Source: an uncultured bacterium (GTDB taxonomy: Bacteria; Cyanobacteriota; Vampirovibrionia; Gastranaerophilales; Gastranaerophilaceae). From it: a stretch of DNA of 64,000 nt. The stretch is taken from NCBI GenBank assembly GCA_950022695.1, contig CATLLN010000002.1, positions 124,001-188,000 on the forward strand, written 5' to 3'. This document shows positions 26,101-35,353 of this stretch, one piece after another; position 1 is the stretch's first letter; each line of letters begins with the position of its first letter. The translations under genes were made by a program, and so were the position numbers. The notes beneath the pieces are model-generated. The model worked only from the letters and a program-made list of their open reading frames with translations. It had not been told where the DNA came from and did not search any database.

Positions 26101-27018
26101 TTACTCTTGAGTTTCTTGTTGTAAACGCAATTGCGCAATTTCTTCACGCAATTCACGTGAACGTTGTGATAACCTGTTATACACTTGTGAATTTATCTCG
26201 CCGCCAATCAAAAGAAGAATTGATGTATAATAAAGCCAAATCATAAGGATGAAAAATGCCCCAATAGTACCATATACAAGGTTATACGTACTTAAATTAT
26301 TGACATAAACAGAAAAGCCCCACGAGCCAAGTAACCAAAATGTTGTAAAAAATACAGTTCCAGGCAATGCACTTTTACGCTTAAAACTTTCGTTGCCACG
26401 TAAATCCGGCAATATGTAGTAACTTAAAAATGCCATTAAATACAGTGCCAAAAATGCTACAGGCCAACGAAGGGTTAAAATAGTAATCGCCCATCCTTTT
26501 GACATACCAAAATGCGCCACTAGAAACATTATGATAACTTTACCAAAGATGATAATGTTAATTGTTAAGAACAACACCAGAATATTTACAAAAACCATCA
26601 AAAATGAAAGTATTCTTGTATAAATAAAACTTCGAGTTTCTTCAACTTTATAAGCTCTATTCAAACCTTTTAGTACTACTGCAACCCCGTTTGTAGAAAG
26701 AACAATCGTTGTAATTATACCAATAATTGCAATAAGCTGACCGTGATTAAAAATCATAGTTTCTTCAAGTACGGATTTTAAAAGATTCATAGCTTGATTC
26801 GGCATTATATTAGCCAAAACCCGCAAGATAGAATCCAAATAAGAACGGTTACCCATCCATCCGAAAATTGCCATCAAAAACAACATAAACGGGAATATAC
26901 CAACAACAAGCATAAAGCCCATTTCTGCTGCCATACCGTAAAAATCATTTTTTATAATGGATTTAACAAGCTTAACAAGTGCTAATATAAATTTATTTTT
27001 TACAAGTTTTTTTAACAT
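26101..27018 (-). CDS. YihY/BrkB-family inner membrane protein
   Basis: 305 residues, six membrane helices. Typical blocks: NDFYGMAAEMGFMLVVGIFP at the start, YKVEETRSFIYTRILSF, NLVYGTIGAFFILMIWLYYTS and LLLIGGEINSQ at the end. A charged C-terminus follows (SRELREEIAQLRLQQETQE). Once called RNase BN, this family has no proven nuclease role. It overlaps the nrnA gene end by seven bases. Confidence 0.9.
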   Translation of the reverse strand: MLKKLVKNKFILALVKLVKSIIKNDFYGMAAEMGFMLVVGIFPFMLFLMAIFGWMGNRSYLDSILRVLANIMPNQAMNLLKSVLEETMIFNHGQLIAIIGIITTIVLSTNGVAVVLKGLNRAYKVEETRSFIYTRILSFLMVFVNILVLFLTINIIIFGKVIIMFLVAHFGMSKGWAITILTLRWPVAFLALYLMAFLSYYILPDLRGNESFKRKSALPGTVFFTTFWLLGSWGFSVYVNNLSTYNLVYGTIGAFFILMIWLYYTSILLLIGGEINSQVYNRLSQRSRELREEIAQLRLQQETQE

Positions 27019-27983
27019 AAGTTCTTGTTCTTGATTTCTTCTAATACCAAATTAACTGCCTTTACAGGTGCAGCTTTGATTACAGCACCTGCCGCAAGTT
27101 TATGACCGCCGCCGCCAAAAGCCGAACAAACCTGTGCTATATCTTTTGTTTTACTTCTCACTGAGATTTTGGAAGTTGTTGAATTTAATTCTTTAACAAC
27201 AAATGCAATTTCTGTAGTTTTTATTGCACGTAACTTTTCAGTCAAACCGTCGGTAAAATCCTCACCATTATTATAAAATTTTTCTAAGTCTTTTTTATAA
27301 ACAATTGTGTATGCGATTTTGTCATCATTTAAAAATTCCGCTTTATTTACACAATAGCTTTGAAATAAAACTAAATCCTTTGAATTTGATTCGTAACATT
27401 TTTGATAAATTTCAGAAGGATTTACTCCATATGAAATCAGTTTACCTGCAAATTCCATTGTTTTTTGTGTAGTATTTGAAAACCTAAAACAGCCTGTATC
27501 AGTCATAATTCCTGTATAAAGACAAATTGCGGTTTCTGTTGAAATTTTCCACCCTGTCCTTATCGCAAGTTCCACTAACACCTCTGCCGTTGCAGAAGCT
27601 TCAGGTTTAACGATATTTATCCCTGCGTAATTTGGATTCGTTTCGTGATGATCAATATTGACTGTATTTTTTGCTTTATTAAATAAAATCTTTGCATCAG
27701 CACATCTGTCCAGCGCTGCGACATCAAGATTTACAACCACATCATATTCACGAGAAAAATCATACTCATCAATAAATTTAATTTCATCAGAATAAGGCAA
27801 AAACTTATAAGTTACAGGTACATCTGAAACTGCCAACATATCGCATTTTTTCTTGTAATTATCCTTTATTAACGAATATAAACCGCACATAGAACCTAAA
27901 GTGTCCCCATCAGGATTTATATGCGATACTAATAATATATTTTTAGAATTCTTTATGATACTATCAAACTGTTCAACAACCAT
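27012..27983 (-). CDS. nrnA: Bifunctional oligoribonuclease/PAP phosphatase (DHH family)
   Basis: 323 residues. DHH-family blocks: VSHINPDGDTLGSMCGL, NLDVAALDRC, NIDHHETNPNYAG (the DHH motif) and the DHHA1 glycine signature SAFGGGGHKLAAGAV. NrnA degrades nano-RNAs and 3'-phosphoadenosine 5'-phosphate. It runs divergently from the dciA-like gene at 28023 with a 39-base gap, so their promoters must be short or overlapping. Confidence 0.92.
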   Translation of the reverse strand: MVVEQFDSIIKNSKNILLVSHINPDGDTLGSMCGLYSLIKDNYKKKCDMLAVSDVPVTYKFLPYSDEIKFIDEYDFSREYDVVVNLDVAALDRCADAKILFNKAKNTVNIDHHETNPNYAGINIVKPEASATAEVLVELAIRTGWKISTETAICLYTGIMTDTGCFRFSNTTQKTMEFAGKLISYGVNPSEIYQKCYESNSKDLVLFQSYCVNKAEFLNDDKIAYTIVYKKDLEKFYNNGEDFTDGLTEKLRAIKTTEIAFVVKELNSTTSKISVRSKTKDIAQVCSAFGGGGHKLAAGAVIKAAPVKAVNLVLEEIKNKNLC

Positions 27984-28022
27984 TTTTTGATTTTATCACA
28001 AAAAATAATCGAAACAAAACTT

Positions 28023-28367
28023 ATGAAGAAAATTTTATACACAAAATTTCAAAATGTTGACGAAATCATTGCAGAAATGATGAAACACGCTGCGATTAGA
28101 AAAGCAATCACGCGGACGAATTTGTGTAAATTCTGGAATAAAGTTGCTGGAGAAAAATTTGCCCAAAACTCTAAACCTTATTCAATGATGAAGGGCTCTA
28201 TTATGGTAATAGCTTGTAAAACTCCAGTTGTTGCGCAAGAACTTATGCTTAGAAAAACACAGCTTCTTGTTAAATTTAAACCTTACGTGGAATCCTTGAA
28301 TATGAAACTTACGGATTTGAAATTTGATGCAAAAAAATGGGTAGAAGAAAATAGCGGCGCGGAATAA
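28023..28367 (+). CDS. dciA: DUF721/DciA-like protein (replicative helicase loader)
   Basis: 114 residues from ATG 28023. The block NLCKFWNKVAGEKFAQNSKPYSM then GSIMVIACKTPVVAQELMLRK is the DUF721 pattern; these proteins replace DnaC in loading DnaB in most bacteria. No strong ribosome binding site precedes it. The stop overlaps an inverted repeat (28356-28377). The name is given by family; the role is inferred. Confidence 0.7.
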   Translation: MKKILYTKFQNVDEIIAEMMKHAAIRKAITRTNLCKFWNKVAGEKFAQNSKPYSMMKGSIMVIACKTPVVAQELMLRKTQLLVKFKPYVESLNMKLTDLKFDAKKWVEENSGAE

Positions 28368-28377
28368 ATTCCGCGCC
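28356..28377. terminator. GC-rich hairpin between convergent genes
   Basis: GGCGCGGAAT and ATTCCGCGCC form a perfect 10-bp stem with a 2-base spacer. It includes the dciA stop codon and lies before the convergent gene at 28391. There is only a weak T-run. Confidence 0.45.
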
Positions 28378-28390
28378 CCTTGTATATATC

Positions 28391-29167
28391 TTAAAATTCT
28401 AATTTTATATCTGCTTTAATTTTAATAAATTTAGTTTTCCCTTTATCATCAAAAAACACCTTGTAAGCAGGAATCAAAATCTGTTCTTCTTTTCTAACAG
28501 GTTGGTATTTTATATTGAGAATAACTGAGTTATAAACCATATAACAATTATATTTTTCTAACGAGCAATCGCCGTATTTGAAAAATTTAACAGCATCACC
28601 ATACTTATTTTTTCCGCCGGTAAAAACTGTATCTCCGTCTTCACCATATAAAGAATACATGTTAGGATTAGACTTAACAAAATATTCAGCAATATCTTTG
28701 CCTGAATTAAATTTAGCATAATCAGGAGCACTGACAACTTCTTTAACATAAGAATTACATAACTTATTTGCCGGATTGTAATATTTAGCGGCATAGATAG
28801 CCACAAACATTACAACAATTAAACCAACTACGAAATAAATAGCAAATGCAATTGCCCATTTTTTCTGTACTTCTTGAAATCTTTCTATACTTTCCCAGTT
28901 TTTTGTTCCATTATAAGCCCACTCATTACCTTTTGTACCAACATATATTGTAATCCCCGGACAAATTAGCCGAAATACAGGACCAATAACAGGAATTTTA
29001 CTAATTGCAACAACAGCTATCATAATTAAAAGAGTCGGGAAATAATCATTCCACGCGCCATTAAAAATTGCCCAAATCCAGCCAAATCCAAATGCTCCCC
29101 AGTTAAATTTGTTCAATTCATTTTTTATCCGTTCTCGTTCAGCATTTTCCATACTGTAATCATACAT
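28391..29167 (-). CDS. DUF2628-like membrane protein
   Basis: 258 residues. The N-terminal half (FNWGAFGFGWIWAIFNGAW, TLLIMIAVVAISKIPVIGP, NEWAYNGTKNW, IAFAIYFVVGLIVVMFVAIY) has three membrane helices of the DUF2628 type, seen next to zinc-ribbon membrane proteins. The C-terminal 120 residues, with two cysteines (LCNSYVKE; CSLEKYNCYMVY), lie on the far side of the membrane. The function is unknown. Confidence 0.7.
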   Translation of the reverse strand: MYDYSMENAERERIKNELNKFNWGAFGFGWIWAIFNGAWNDYFPTLLIMIAVVAISKIPVIGPVFRLICPGITIYVGTKGNEWAYNGTKNWESIERFQEVQKKWAIAFAIYFVVGLIVVMFVAIYAAKYYNPANKLCNSYVKEVVSAPDYAKFNSGKDIAEYFVKSNPNMYSLYGEDGDTVFTGGKNKYGDAVKFFKYGDCSLEKYNCYMVYNSVILNIKYQPVRKEEQILIPAYKVFFDDKGKTKFIKIKADIKLEF

Positions 29168-29225
29168 AATTGCAACCCTCTTTTTCCGTATTTATTTTAC
29201 AATATTTTTACCAATAAAACAAGGT

Positions 29226-29654
29226 TTAACGTAATGTTTTAAAAAACTCAGCCAAAAGCGCATCGCATTCTTCTTCCATAATTCCGCCGTAAACGTTGAG
29301 TTTTGAACCAATCATAATGGTACGCAAATCAATTCTTGAGGAGAATGCGCCGTAATTTGTATCATAACTTCCGAAATAAACTGATTTAATTCTTGATTGC
29401 AGAATTGCCCACCCGCACATTGGACAAGGTTCTAAAGTCACATAAAGTTCACACCCGTCAAGCCGCCAATTTCCGAGGAATTTTTCAGCTTCACGAATTG
29501 CAATAATTTCAGCATGAGATGTTATATCATTATCCTTTTCCCGGGTATTAAAAGTCGTTGCAAGGACTTTGCCATCTTTTACGATAACCGCACCAACCGG
29601 AATATCTCCGTCAGCTTTTTGGGCTTGTTCTATTGCAAGCTTCATAAACTCCAT
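29226..29654 (-). CDS. tadA: tRNA-specific adenosine deaminase
   Basis: 142 residues. Zinc site HAEIIAIREAE and TLEPCPMCGWAI with the catalytic Glu of HAE; N-terminal DIPVGAVIVKDGK. It converts A34 to inosine in tRNA-Arg(ACG). It is four bases downstream of the histidine kinase gene, so it is likely co-transcribed with the two-component system. Confidence 0.93.
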   Translation of the reverse strand: MEFMKLAIEQAQKADGDIPVGAVIVKDGKVLATTFNTREKDNDITSHAEIIAIREAEKFLGNWRLDGCELYVTLEPCPMCGWAILQSRIKSVYFGSYDTNYGAFSSRIDLRTIMIGSKLNVYGGIMEEECDALLAEFFKTLR

Positions 29655-29657
29655 AAT

Positions 29658-31343
29658 TTATTCCTCATCCTCAGCAATGTTTAAAGTGATTGTTGCACAG
29701 AACCCAAATTCTTCATCTGAAGACAATTCAATTGTTCCATTCATTGCTTCTATTAGTCCCTTAACAATAAAAAGCCCAAGTCCGGTACCACGCGTTGTTC
29801 TTGTCATTTCATCATCAAGTCTGACAAATTTTTCAAATAATGTTTTTAATTTTTTTTCAGGAATAACATCACAGCTGTTTTTAACCTCAATAATAGCTTT
29901 ATTATCCTGCTGCTCTACTGTAACAAATATAGGTGAATCCGGATATGAATATTTTATTGCATTTTCGTATAAATTAACAAAAACCTGTTCCAGTCGTCCC
30001 TTATCTGCAATTACAGGCGGAAAATCATCAATCATTTGCACGATAATTTCATGCCCGTCACATTTTCGAAGCAACAACTCGGACTGTTCAAGAACTTTAT
30101 CAAGCCATACAGTTGTATTAATTGTACGAAGACGCATTCCTTCGATATCCGGAATAGTCAATAAATCATCAATTAAGCGCTTTAATTTTTCAGACTGCTC
30201 TTTTATTATTCTCAAAGATTTTTGCTTAGTTTCTTCATTAATAACAATATCCTGCCTCATAAGACGTGAAGTATACCCTTGAATACTTGTCAGTGGTGTT
30301 CTTAACTCATGGCTTACGGTATCTAACAAGCTTGAACGAAATTCATTTAATTCTTTTAATTCAATATTTTTCCTTTTTAATTTTATATATGATTTATGAA
30401 TTTCTGATGCCATATTATTAAATTCATTTGCCAAAAAAACAATTTCATATGGAGTAAAAGTCGTTGTCAAAAGCCTGATTTGACGTTGATAATTACCCTT
30501 TGACAATGCAATTACCGCTTTAAATAACTGTCTTATGTTGATATATAGATAATAAATATAAAAACCTATTAACAACATCATAGATAAAATCGCTGTTAAA
30601 ACTGATAAAATAATTTTAACCCTATTATCAATAATTGCGTATTTAGTTATGTTTTCTGTGGTGTTTACAACAATGGTTAAATCCGGATTTGTCCTGTGAA
30701 GGTAAACTATCGGGGTATTTTTTTCGTCCCCAAAAATAACCGGAGCATCTTCTATTTTTTCATCAGGAAGTAAGTCTATTGTCTCTTTATAAACTTCGGG
30801 TGTAAAGTTATGAGATGATATCAAACGTTTTTGATTATCGATAATATAAACCTGCCTGTTATCATTTTCAAGAGATTTAAACAGTTGAACATCCCAATTA
30901 TTTGCATTGAAAATTATTACAAGAAAAGAACCGTCTTTCATCTGGGTTGATAAAATCGGCTTTTCATTAATATGCGCATCATCAGTAAGTTTTTCAAGCT
31001 CATCAGGGCTTCTTACCACAACAATATCTTCACAATTCGGATATTTTTTTGCAATATCTTTAATAAATTTTTCTTTCAAAGCCTTTGACGGTAGATATTC
31101 CAAAGTGTCTGCAATCTGGGCTAACGTTGTTTCATTGGTCTTGAAAAAGAAATCAACTTCATCTGATACAATACTTGCGACAAGTATAGCCGATTCTCTT
31201 AACTGATGACGAACGGATTTTTGGTTAATATTATTGATAATAAACCCGCTGATTGTCATAGGAATTACAACCGCAATAAAAAATACTATCGCAATTTGTT
31301 CAATAATTTTTAATTTTTTCAATCCGTAACTATACTTTTTCAT
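29658..31343 (-). CDS. Membrane sensor histidine kinase (NblS/Hik33-like)
   Basis: 561 residues. A membrane helix at 13-35, an outside sensor domain to about 240, a second helix at 243-268, HAMP at about 270-320, then HisKA with VSHELRTPLTSIQGY (His345) and HATPase_c with ENAIKYSYPDS, TRGTGLGLFIVKG. The 'HELRTPLTSI' box is shared with cyanobacterial NblS. No PAS domain is visible between HAMP and HisKA, unlike NblS. It pairs with the response regulator encoded two bases upstream. The signal is unknown. Confidence 0.9.
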   Translation of the reverse strand: MKKYSYGLKKLKIIEQIAIVFFIAVVIPMTISGFIINNINQKSVRHQLRESAILVASIVSDEVDFFFKTNETTLAQIADTLEYLPSKALKEKFIKDIAKKYPNCEDIVVVRSPDELEKLTDDAHINEKPILSTQMKDGSFLVIIFNANNWDVQLFKSLENDNRQVYIIDNQKRLISSHNFTPEVYKETIDLLPDEKIEDAPVIFGDEKNTPIVYLHRTNPDLTIVVNTTENITKYAIIDNRVKIILSVLTAILSMMLLIGFYIYYLYINIRQLFKAVIALSKGNYQRQIRLLTTTFTPYEIVFLANEFNNMASEIHKSYIKLKRKNIELKELNEFRSSLLDTVSHELRTPLTSIQGYTSRLMRQDIVINEETKQKSLRIIKEQSEKLKRLIDDLLTIPDIEGMRLRTINTTVWLDKVLEQSELLLRKCDGHEIIVQMIDDFPPVIADKGRLEQVFVNLYENAIKYSYPDSPIFVTVEQQDNKAIIEVKNSCDVIPEKKLKTLFEKFVRLDDEMTRTTRGTGLGLFIVKGLIEAMNGTIELSSDEEFGFCATITLNIAEDEE

Positions 31344-31345
31344 AA

Positions 31346-32062
31346 CTACTCTTGTGCAAACGGAGTTAATTTATACCCAACATTGGTTACTGTATGTAAA
31401 TACTTTGGTAACTTTGCATTTGTTTCAATTTTATTTCTTAATCCGCCAACATGAACCCTCAACATACGTACATCTTCATTACTGTCATATCCCCAAACTT
31501 CATCCAATAAAGTCGCAAGCGTAACAGGATTATTAAAATGCTGCATTAGACAATATAAAATTTCAAACTCAGTAGGAGTTAATTTTACACGCTGATTTAC
31601 AATAACAGCTTCTAAAGATTCAGGAAAAATCTCAATGTCACCGCATTTTAAAACTTCATTAGAAAGCGGCGATTCTTCAAGATTGACAACATTTCTGCGC
31701 AACAGAACCCGTATTCTTAGCAACACTTCCTGAATATCAAAAGGTTTCACAAGATAATCATCTGCACCACAGTCAAAACCTGCTGTTTTATCGTCAATTG
31801 TACCTTTAGCAGTAAGCATCAAAACCGGAACTGCAAGTTTTGCCTGACGTATATTTTTACAAACTTCAAACCCGTTCATTTTAGGCATCATAACATCAAG
31901 CAAAATCAAATCATAAGTATTATTCAAAGCCTTATTCAAGCCCTCAAGCCCGTTAACAGCAGTATCTACAAAATATCCGCTGCTTGCAATATCAAACTCT
32001 AAAAGCTCTCTGATTTCATCATCATCATCAACAATTAAAATACGTTTTTGTACTTCTGTCAT
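31346..32062 (-). CDS. OmpR-family response regulator (RpaB-like)
   Basis: 238 residues from ATG 32062, with GGGGTG upstream; a longer start at 32095 adds unsupported residues. Receiver domain with VDDDDEIRELLEFD, phosphorylated Asp in LILLDVMMPKMNG, and LTAKGTIDDK and DDYLVKPF. The C-terminal winged helix has VKLTPTEFEILYCLM and VWGYDSNEDVRMLRVHVGGLRNKIE. Similar to cyanobacterial RpaB/RpaA regulators. It and the kinase gene form an operon. Confidence 0.93.
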   Translation of the reverse strand: MTEVQKRILIVDDDDEIRELLEFDIASSGYFVDTAVNGLEGLNKALNNTYDLILLDVMMPKMNGFEVCKNIRQAKLAVPVLMLTAKGTIDDKTAGFDCGADDYLVKPFDIQEVLLRIRVLLRRNVVNLEESPLSNEVLKCGDIEIFPESLEAVIVNQRVKLTPTEFEILYCLMQHFNNPVTLATLLDEVWGYDSNEDVRMLRVHVGGLRNKIETNAKLPKYLHTVTNVGYKLTPFAQE

Positions 32063-32180
32063 AAAACACCCCTGTTTTTCAAAACCATTGTACAAAACAC
32101 GAATAATTTTTGCAATCGAATATAATAATACTTAATATTTATTAAGATAAAGCAATGCAAACACTTGCAAACTATTTACA

Positions 32181-32657
32181 CTAACCTATAATGAACCAGT
32201 GATAAAGATAAGCAAAACAAATACCAAAAATCGCGCCGACAAAAACTTCTAATGGAGTATGCCCAAGAAGTTCTTTTAATTTACCGCCCACTGATTGCAA
32301 ATCATGATGATAAAAATCTTCCATCATTCTGTTTAAGCATGCCGCAGTTTTACCAGCCGCACGGCGAAGCCCTGCTGCATCATACATAATAATTAATGAG
32401 ACACCAAGCGAAACTGCAAAAATAATCGAATCAAAACCTTGTAAAATACCTACTAAAGTAGATAAACCCATTACACCTGCTGAATGAGAACTAGGCATAC
32501 CACCTGTTGTTGAAAAAATTTTGAAATTAACTTTTTTGCTTTTTATAGTAAATAAAATAAACTTAATTACCTGCGCAAAAAACGCTGAAAAAAGCCCGCA
32601 AGTGATAACTTCATAACCGTTATTTGCAATTGTATTCCTTATTACATCTAAATACAT
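32181..32657 (-). CDS. DUF212 membrane protein (acid phosphatase/haloperoxidase-related)
   Basis: 158 residues, four membrane segments. It has GGMPSSHSAGVMGLSTLVG, MYDAAGLRRAAGKTAA and ELLGHTPLEVFVGAIFGI, the family pattern of DUF212, with PSSH and GHTP boxes similar to PAP2 phosphatases. The family is common in plants and cyanobacteria. It abuts the prenyl synthase gene by one base, suggesting action on prenyl diphosphates, an inference from context. Confidence 0.85.
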   Translation of the reverse strand: MYLDVIRNTIANNGYEVITCGLFSAFFAQVIKFILFTIKSKKVNFKIFSTTGGMPSSHSAGVMGLSTLVGILQGFDSIIFAVSLGVSLIIMYDAAGLRRAAGKTAACLNRMMEDFYHHDLQSVGGKLKELLGHTPLEVFVGAIFGICFAYLYHWFIIG

Positions 32658-33553
32658 TAAATACCTACTCTCTCATTAATCTTTTTAATCATATACGGAA
32701 AAATTTCCGATTCCATATTCTGTTTTTTCATTATATCACAGCATTTTTCAAATAAGCAAGAAAGTTTACATTTTGCTTCATCTAAACCATATAAAGAAAC
32801 ATATGTAAGCTTGCCTTCTTCTTTATCCTTGCCTAAAGTTTTTCCCATCTGTTCAAAAGTTGATACCTCATCTAAAATATCATCTGCTATTTGAAAAGCA
32901 AGCCCGAAAGTTTTCGCAAATTCAGTTACTGCCGCAATTTTTTCATCATCAGCACCTGCAATTATCGCACCTGTCCGCATCGCAAGCTGAAACAGATCTG
33001 AGGTTTTATGTGTATGAATATATTCAAGAGTTTTTTTATAATCATTAACAGATTTTGAATCAAGTTCAGAATGACATAACTTACCCTCCGACTCAATATC
33101 AACAACCTGACCTGCTATAACCCCGCGAGCTCCGGCAAATTGGAAATATTCGTTCAAAACTCTAATCAAAACAGACGGTGATAAATTTTTTGAATATTTT
33201 GTAATAACAGACGGTGCGTATGTTAAAAGCGCATCACCTGCCAATACAGCAATTGCTTCACCAAAAACCTTATGGTTAGAAGGTTTTCCGCGCCTAAAAT
33301 CATCATTATCTACACAAGGCAAATCATCATGAATAAGAGTTTGCGCGTGAAGCATTTCAATAGCACAGGCTGTCGGTATCGCATCTTCAATTTCACCGCC
33401 AAGCATTCTGCAAACTTCAAGACACATTATAGGTCGAAGCCTTTTCCCTGGAAGCATAACCGTATATTTCATCGATTTAAAAATATTTTCGGGATATTCA
33501 ATCTGAATATATTCATCCAACTTTTCGTTAACTAATTCAATATAATCATTCAT
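32657..33553 (-). CDS. ispA: Short-chain polyprenyl diphosphate synthase (FPP/GGPP synthase)
   Basis: 298 residues from ATG 33553, which overlaps the end of rsgA; earlier ATG codons lie inside rsgA. First Asp-rich motif HDDLPCVDNDDFRRG, second QIADDILDE, with the lysine/arginine block PGKRLRPIMCLE. Condenses isopentenyl diphosphate onto allylic diphosphates to make farnesyl or geranylgeranyl diphosphate. The gene symbol is by family; the product chain length cannot be told. Confidence 0.88.
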   Translation of the reverse strand: MNDYIELVNEKLDEYIQIEYPENIFKSMKYTVMLPGKRLRPIMCLEVCRMLGGEIEDAIPTACAIEMLHAQTLIHDDLPCVDNDDFRRGKPSNHKVFGEAIAVLAGDALLTYAPSVITKYSKNLSPSVLIRVLNEYFQFAGARGVIAGQVVDIESEGKLCHSELDSKSVNDYKKTLEYIHTHKTSDLFQLAMRTGAIIAGADDEKIAAVTEFAKTFGLAFQIADDILDEVSTFEQMGKTLGKDKEEGKLTYVSLYGLDEAKCKLSCLFEKCCDIMKKQNMESEIFPYMIKKINERVGI

Positions 33554-34544
33554 CTGCATCTTCTGTAATTTCCTTATAAATCTTTTGTTTTTGCGTATTG
33601 CGTGAAGCTTGACGCTTCTTTTCACTTATTTTAACGTGAGCTTTATTGTTTTTAAATTTTTGAGCTGATTCTTTTTTTATACCGTTATATTTAACTTTTT
33701 CTTTATACTCAAGAGCTTCAGCTACAAATTCAACATAACTTTCATAGCGTGATTCATCAATTTCTTCAATATGTTTTAAAACTTCACAACCGTCCTCATT
33801 GATATGCAAACAGTCACTATATTTACAACCATGGTTATGTTTGGAAATTTCATCAAAAAGCCTATCAACATTTTGCGGCAATATAAAATCAAACCTTACA
33901 TTACTAAATCCAGGAGTATCAACAATTGCAGTAGTTTCATCAATCGAAATAATTTCACAATGGCGTGTTGTATGGGTTCCGCGGTTTAGTTTTTCACTAA
34001 CTTCTTTTGTTCGTAAATTAACATTTGGATTAAGCGCATTAATCAAGCTTGACTTTCCAACACCAGAATTCCCGCAAAGCGCAGAAACTTTTCCGCTCAA
34101 CAAACGACGAAAATCTTCTAACCCTCTTTTTTCAATAGCTGAAGTAAATACAATCTCATAACCAAGATTGCCGTAAATTGATAAAATTTTATCCTGCGAA
34201 TCCTGTTCCAGTCCTAAATCTTCCTTGTTAAAACATAGAACAACAGGGATTTTATAATATTTTGCAAGTGAAATATATCGGTTTAGTTGATGCAAATCTA
34301 AATCCGGATGTTTTAGAGCAGACACAACAACAATTTGGTCAACATTTGCAACCGAAGGACGCGGAATAAAAGTTTTTCGAGGTAAAACCTCGGTAATTAC
34401 ACCGACGTCAAATTCTACAAAATCTCCAGCAACTATTTTTATCTGCTGTTTTTTTAATACTTCGCGAATCTTACATTCAAAAGTTTTTCCATCATTTTGA
34501 ACATAATAAAAATCAGAATGTATTTTGTAAATTTGACCTTTCAT
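33546..34544 (-). CDS. rsgA: Ribosome small-subunit GTPase RsgA
   Basis: 332 residues. The circularly permuted GTPase order shows in VLCFNKEDL (G4) preceding LCGNSGVGKSSLINAL (G1) and VDTPGFSNV (G3). An OB-fold precedes these. A zinc site HNHGCKYSDCLHINEDGC follows. The C-terminal 60 residues are lysine-rich. It checks late 30S maturation and releases with GTP hydrolysis. Confidence 0.95.
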   Translation of the reverse strand: MKGQIYKIHSDFYYVQNDGKTFECKIREVLKKQQIKIVAGDFVEFDVGVITEVLPRKTFIPRPSVANVDQIVVVSALKHPDLDLHQLNRYISLAKYYKIPVVLCFNKEDLGLEQDSQDKILSIYGNLGYEIVFTSAIEKRGLEDFRRLLSGKVSALCGNSGVGKSSLINALNPNVNLRTKEVSEKLNRGTHTTRHCEIISIDETTAIVDTPGFSNVRFDFILPQNVDRLFDEISKHNHGCKYSDCLHINEDGCEVLKHIEEIDESRYESYVEFVAEALEYKEKVKYNGIKKESAQKFKNNKAHVKISEKKRQASRNTQKQKIYKEITEDADE

Positions 34545-34603
34545 ATAAGCTTTAGTTTACAAAAAAAGGCTGCCATTTGCAATATTTATGCAATAATATA
34601 AGT

Positions 34604-35353
34604 ATGATTACAAAAAATGAACTTGATAAACTTGTTGAAAAATATGAAAATGAGGATTTTATAAAAGACGATCCCGTTCAATTTATTCACAAATTTAAAA
34701 CAAAAAAAGATACCGAACTTGCCGGATTTATTGCATCATTACTTGCTTATGGCAGCAGACAACAGTTTATAAAAAAGTTAAATCAATTATTTGAAATCGC
34801 CCAAAATGAACCGTTAAATTTTATCCAAAACTTTGAACCGGAATTAATTGGAGATTTCAATTACAGGTTCGGCAAACCGAACGATTTTATCGCGATTTTT
34901 GAAATACTAAAAAAACTATATAACACTTCCGATGGTTTAGAAGAACTATTTGAACACGGTTATAAGCAAGGAAAAATATTTGAAAATGTTGTAGATTACT
35001 TTTATAACTCATCCGCCAATAATTTAAAATTAACCCCCGGACAGGGGTTTTACCATATGATTCCAGACCCTCACAATGGCGGAGCTATGAAACGTATGTG
35101 TATGTACCTTCGCTGGATGGTAAGAAAAAGCCCGGTAGATGTCGGAATCTGGGAATTTATGAAACCATCTGAATTATATATACCGCTTGATGTTCACGTT
35201 GGAAGAATTTCGCGTGAGATGGGACTTTTAACAAGAAAAGCAAACGATTTTAAAGCAGTAATAGAACTGACAGAAAACCTCAAAAAACTTTGTCCTGAAG
35301 ACCCGATAAAATATGATTTTGCATTATTTGCATACGGGGTTAATAACAAGTGA
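34604..35353 (+). CDS. TIGR02757-family protein
   Basis: 249 residues from ATG 34604. Blocks: DPVQFIHKFKTKKDTELAGF, PDPHNGGAMKRMCMYLRWMV, LYIPLDVHVGRISREMGLL and EDPIKYDFALFAYGV. These match a family of unknown function found in Bacteroidetes and others. It overlaps the following gene by four bases (GTGA). Confidence 0.8.
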   Translation: MITKNELDKLVEKYENEDFIKDDPVQFIHKFKTKKDTELAGFIASLLAYGSRQQFIKKLNQLFEIAQNEPLNFIQNFEPELIGDFNYRFGKPNDFIAIFEILKKLYNTSDGLEELFEHGYKQGKIFENVVDYFYNSSANNLKLTPGQGFYHMIPDPHNGGAMKRMCMYLRWMVRKSPVDVGIWEFMKPSELYIPLDVHVGRISREMGLLTRKANDFKAVIELTENLKKLCPEDPIKYDFALFAYGVNNK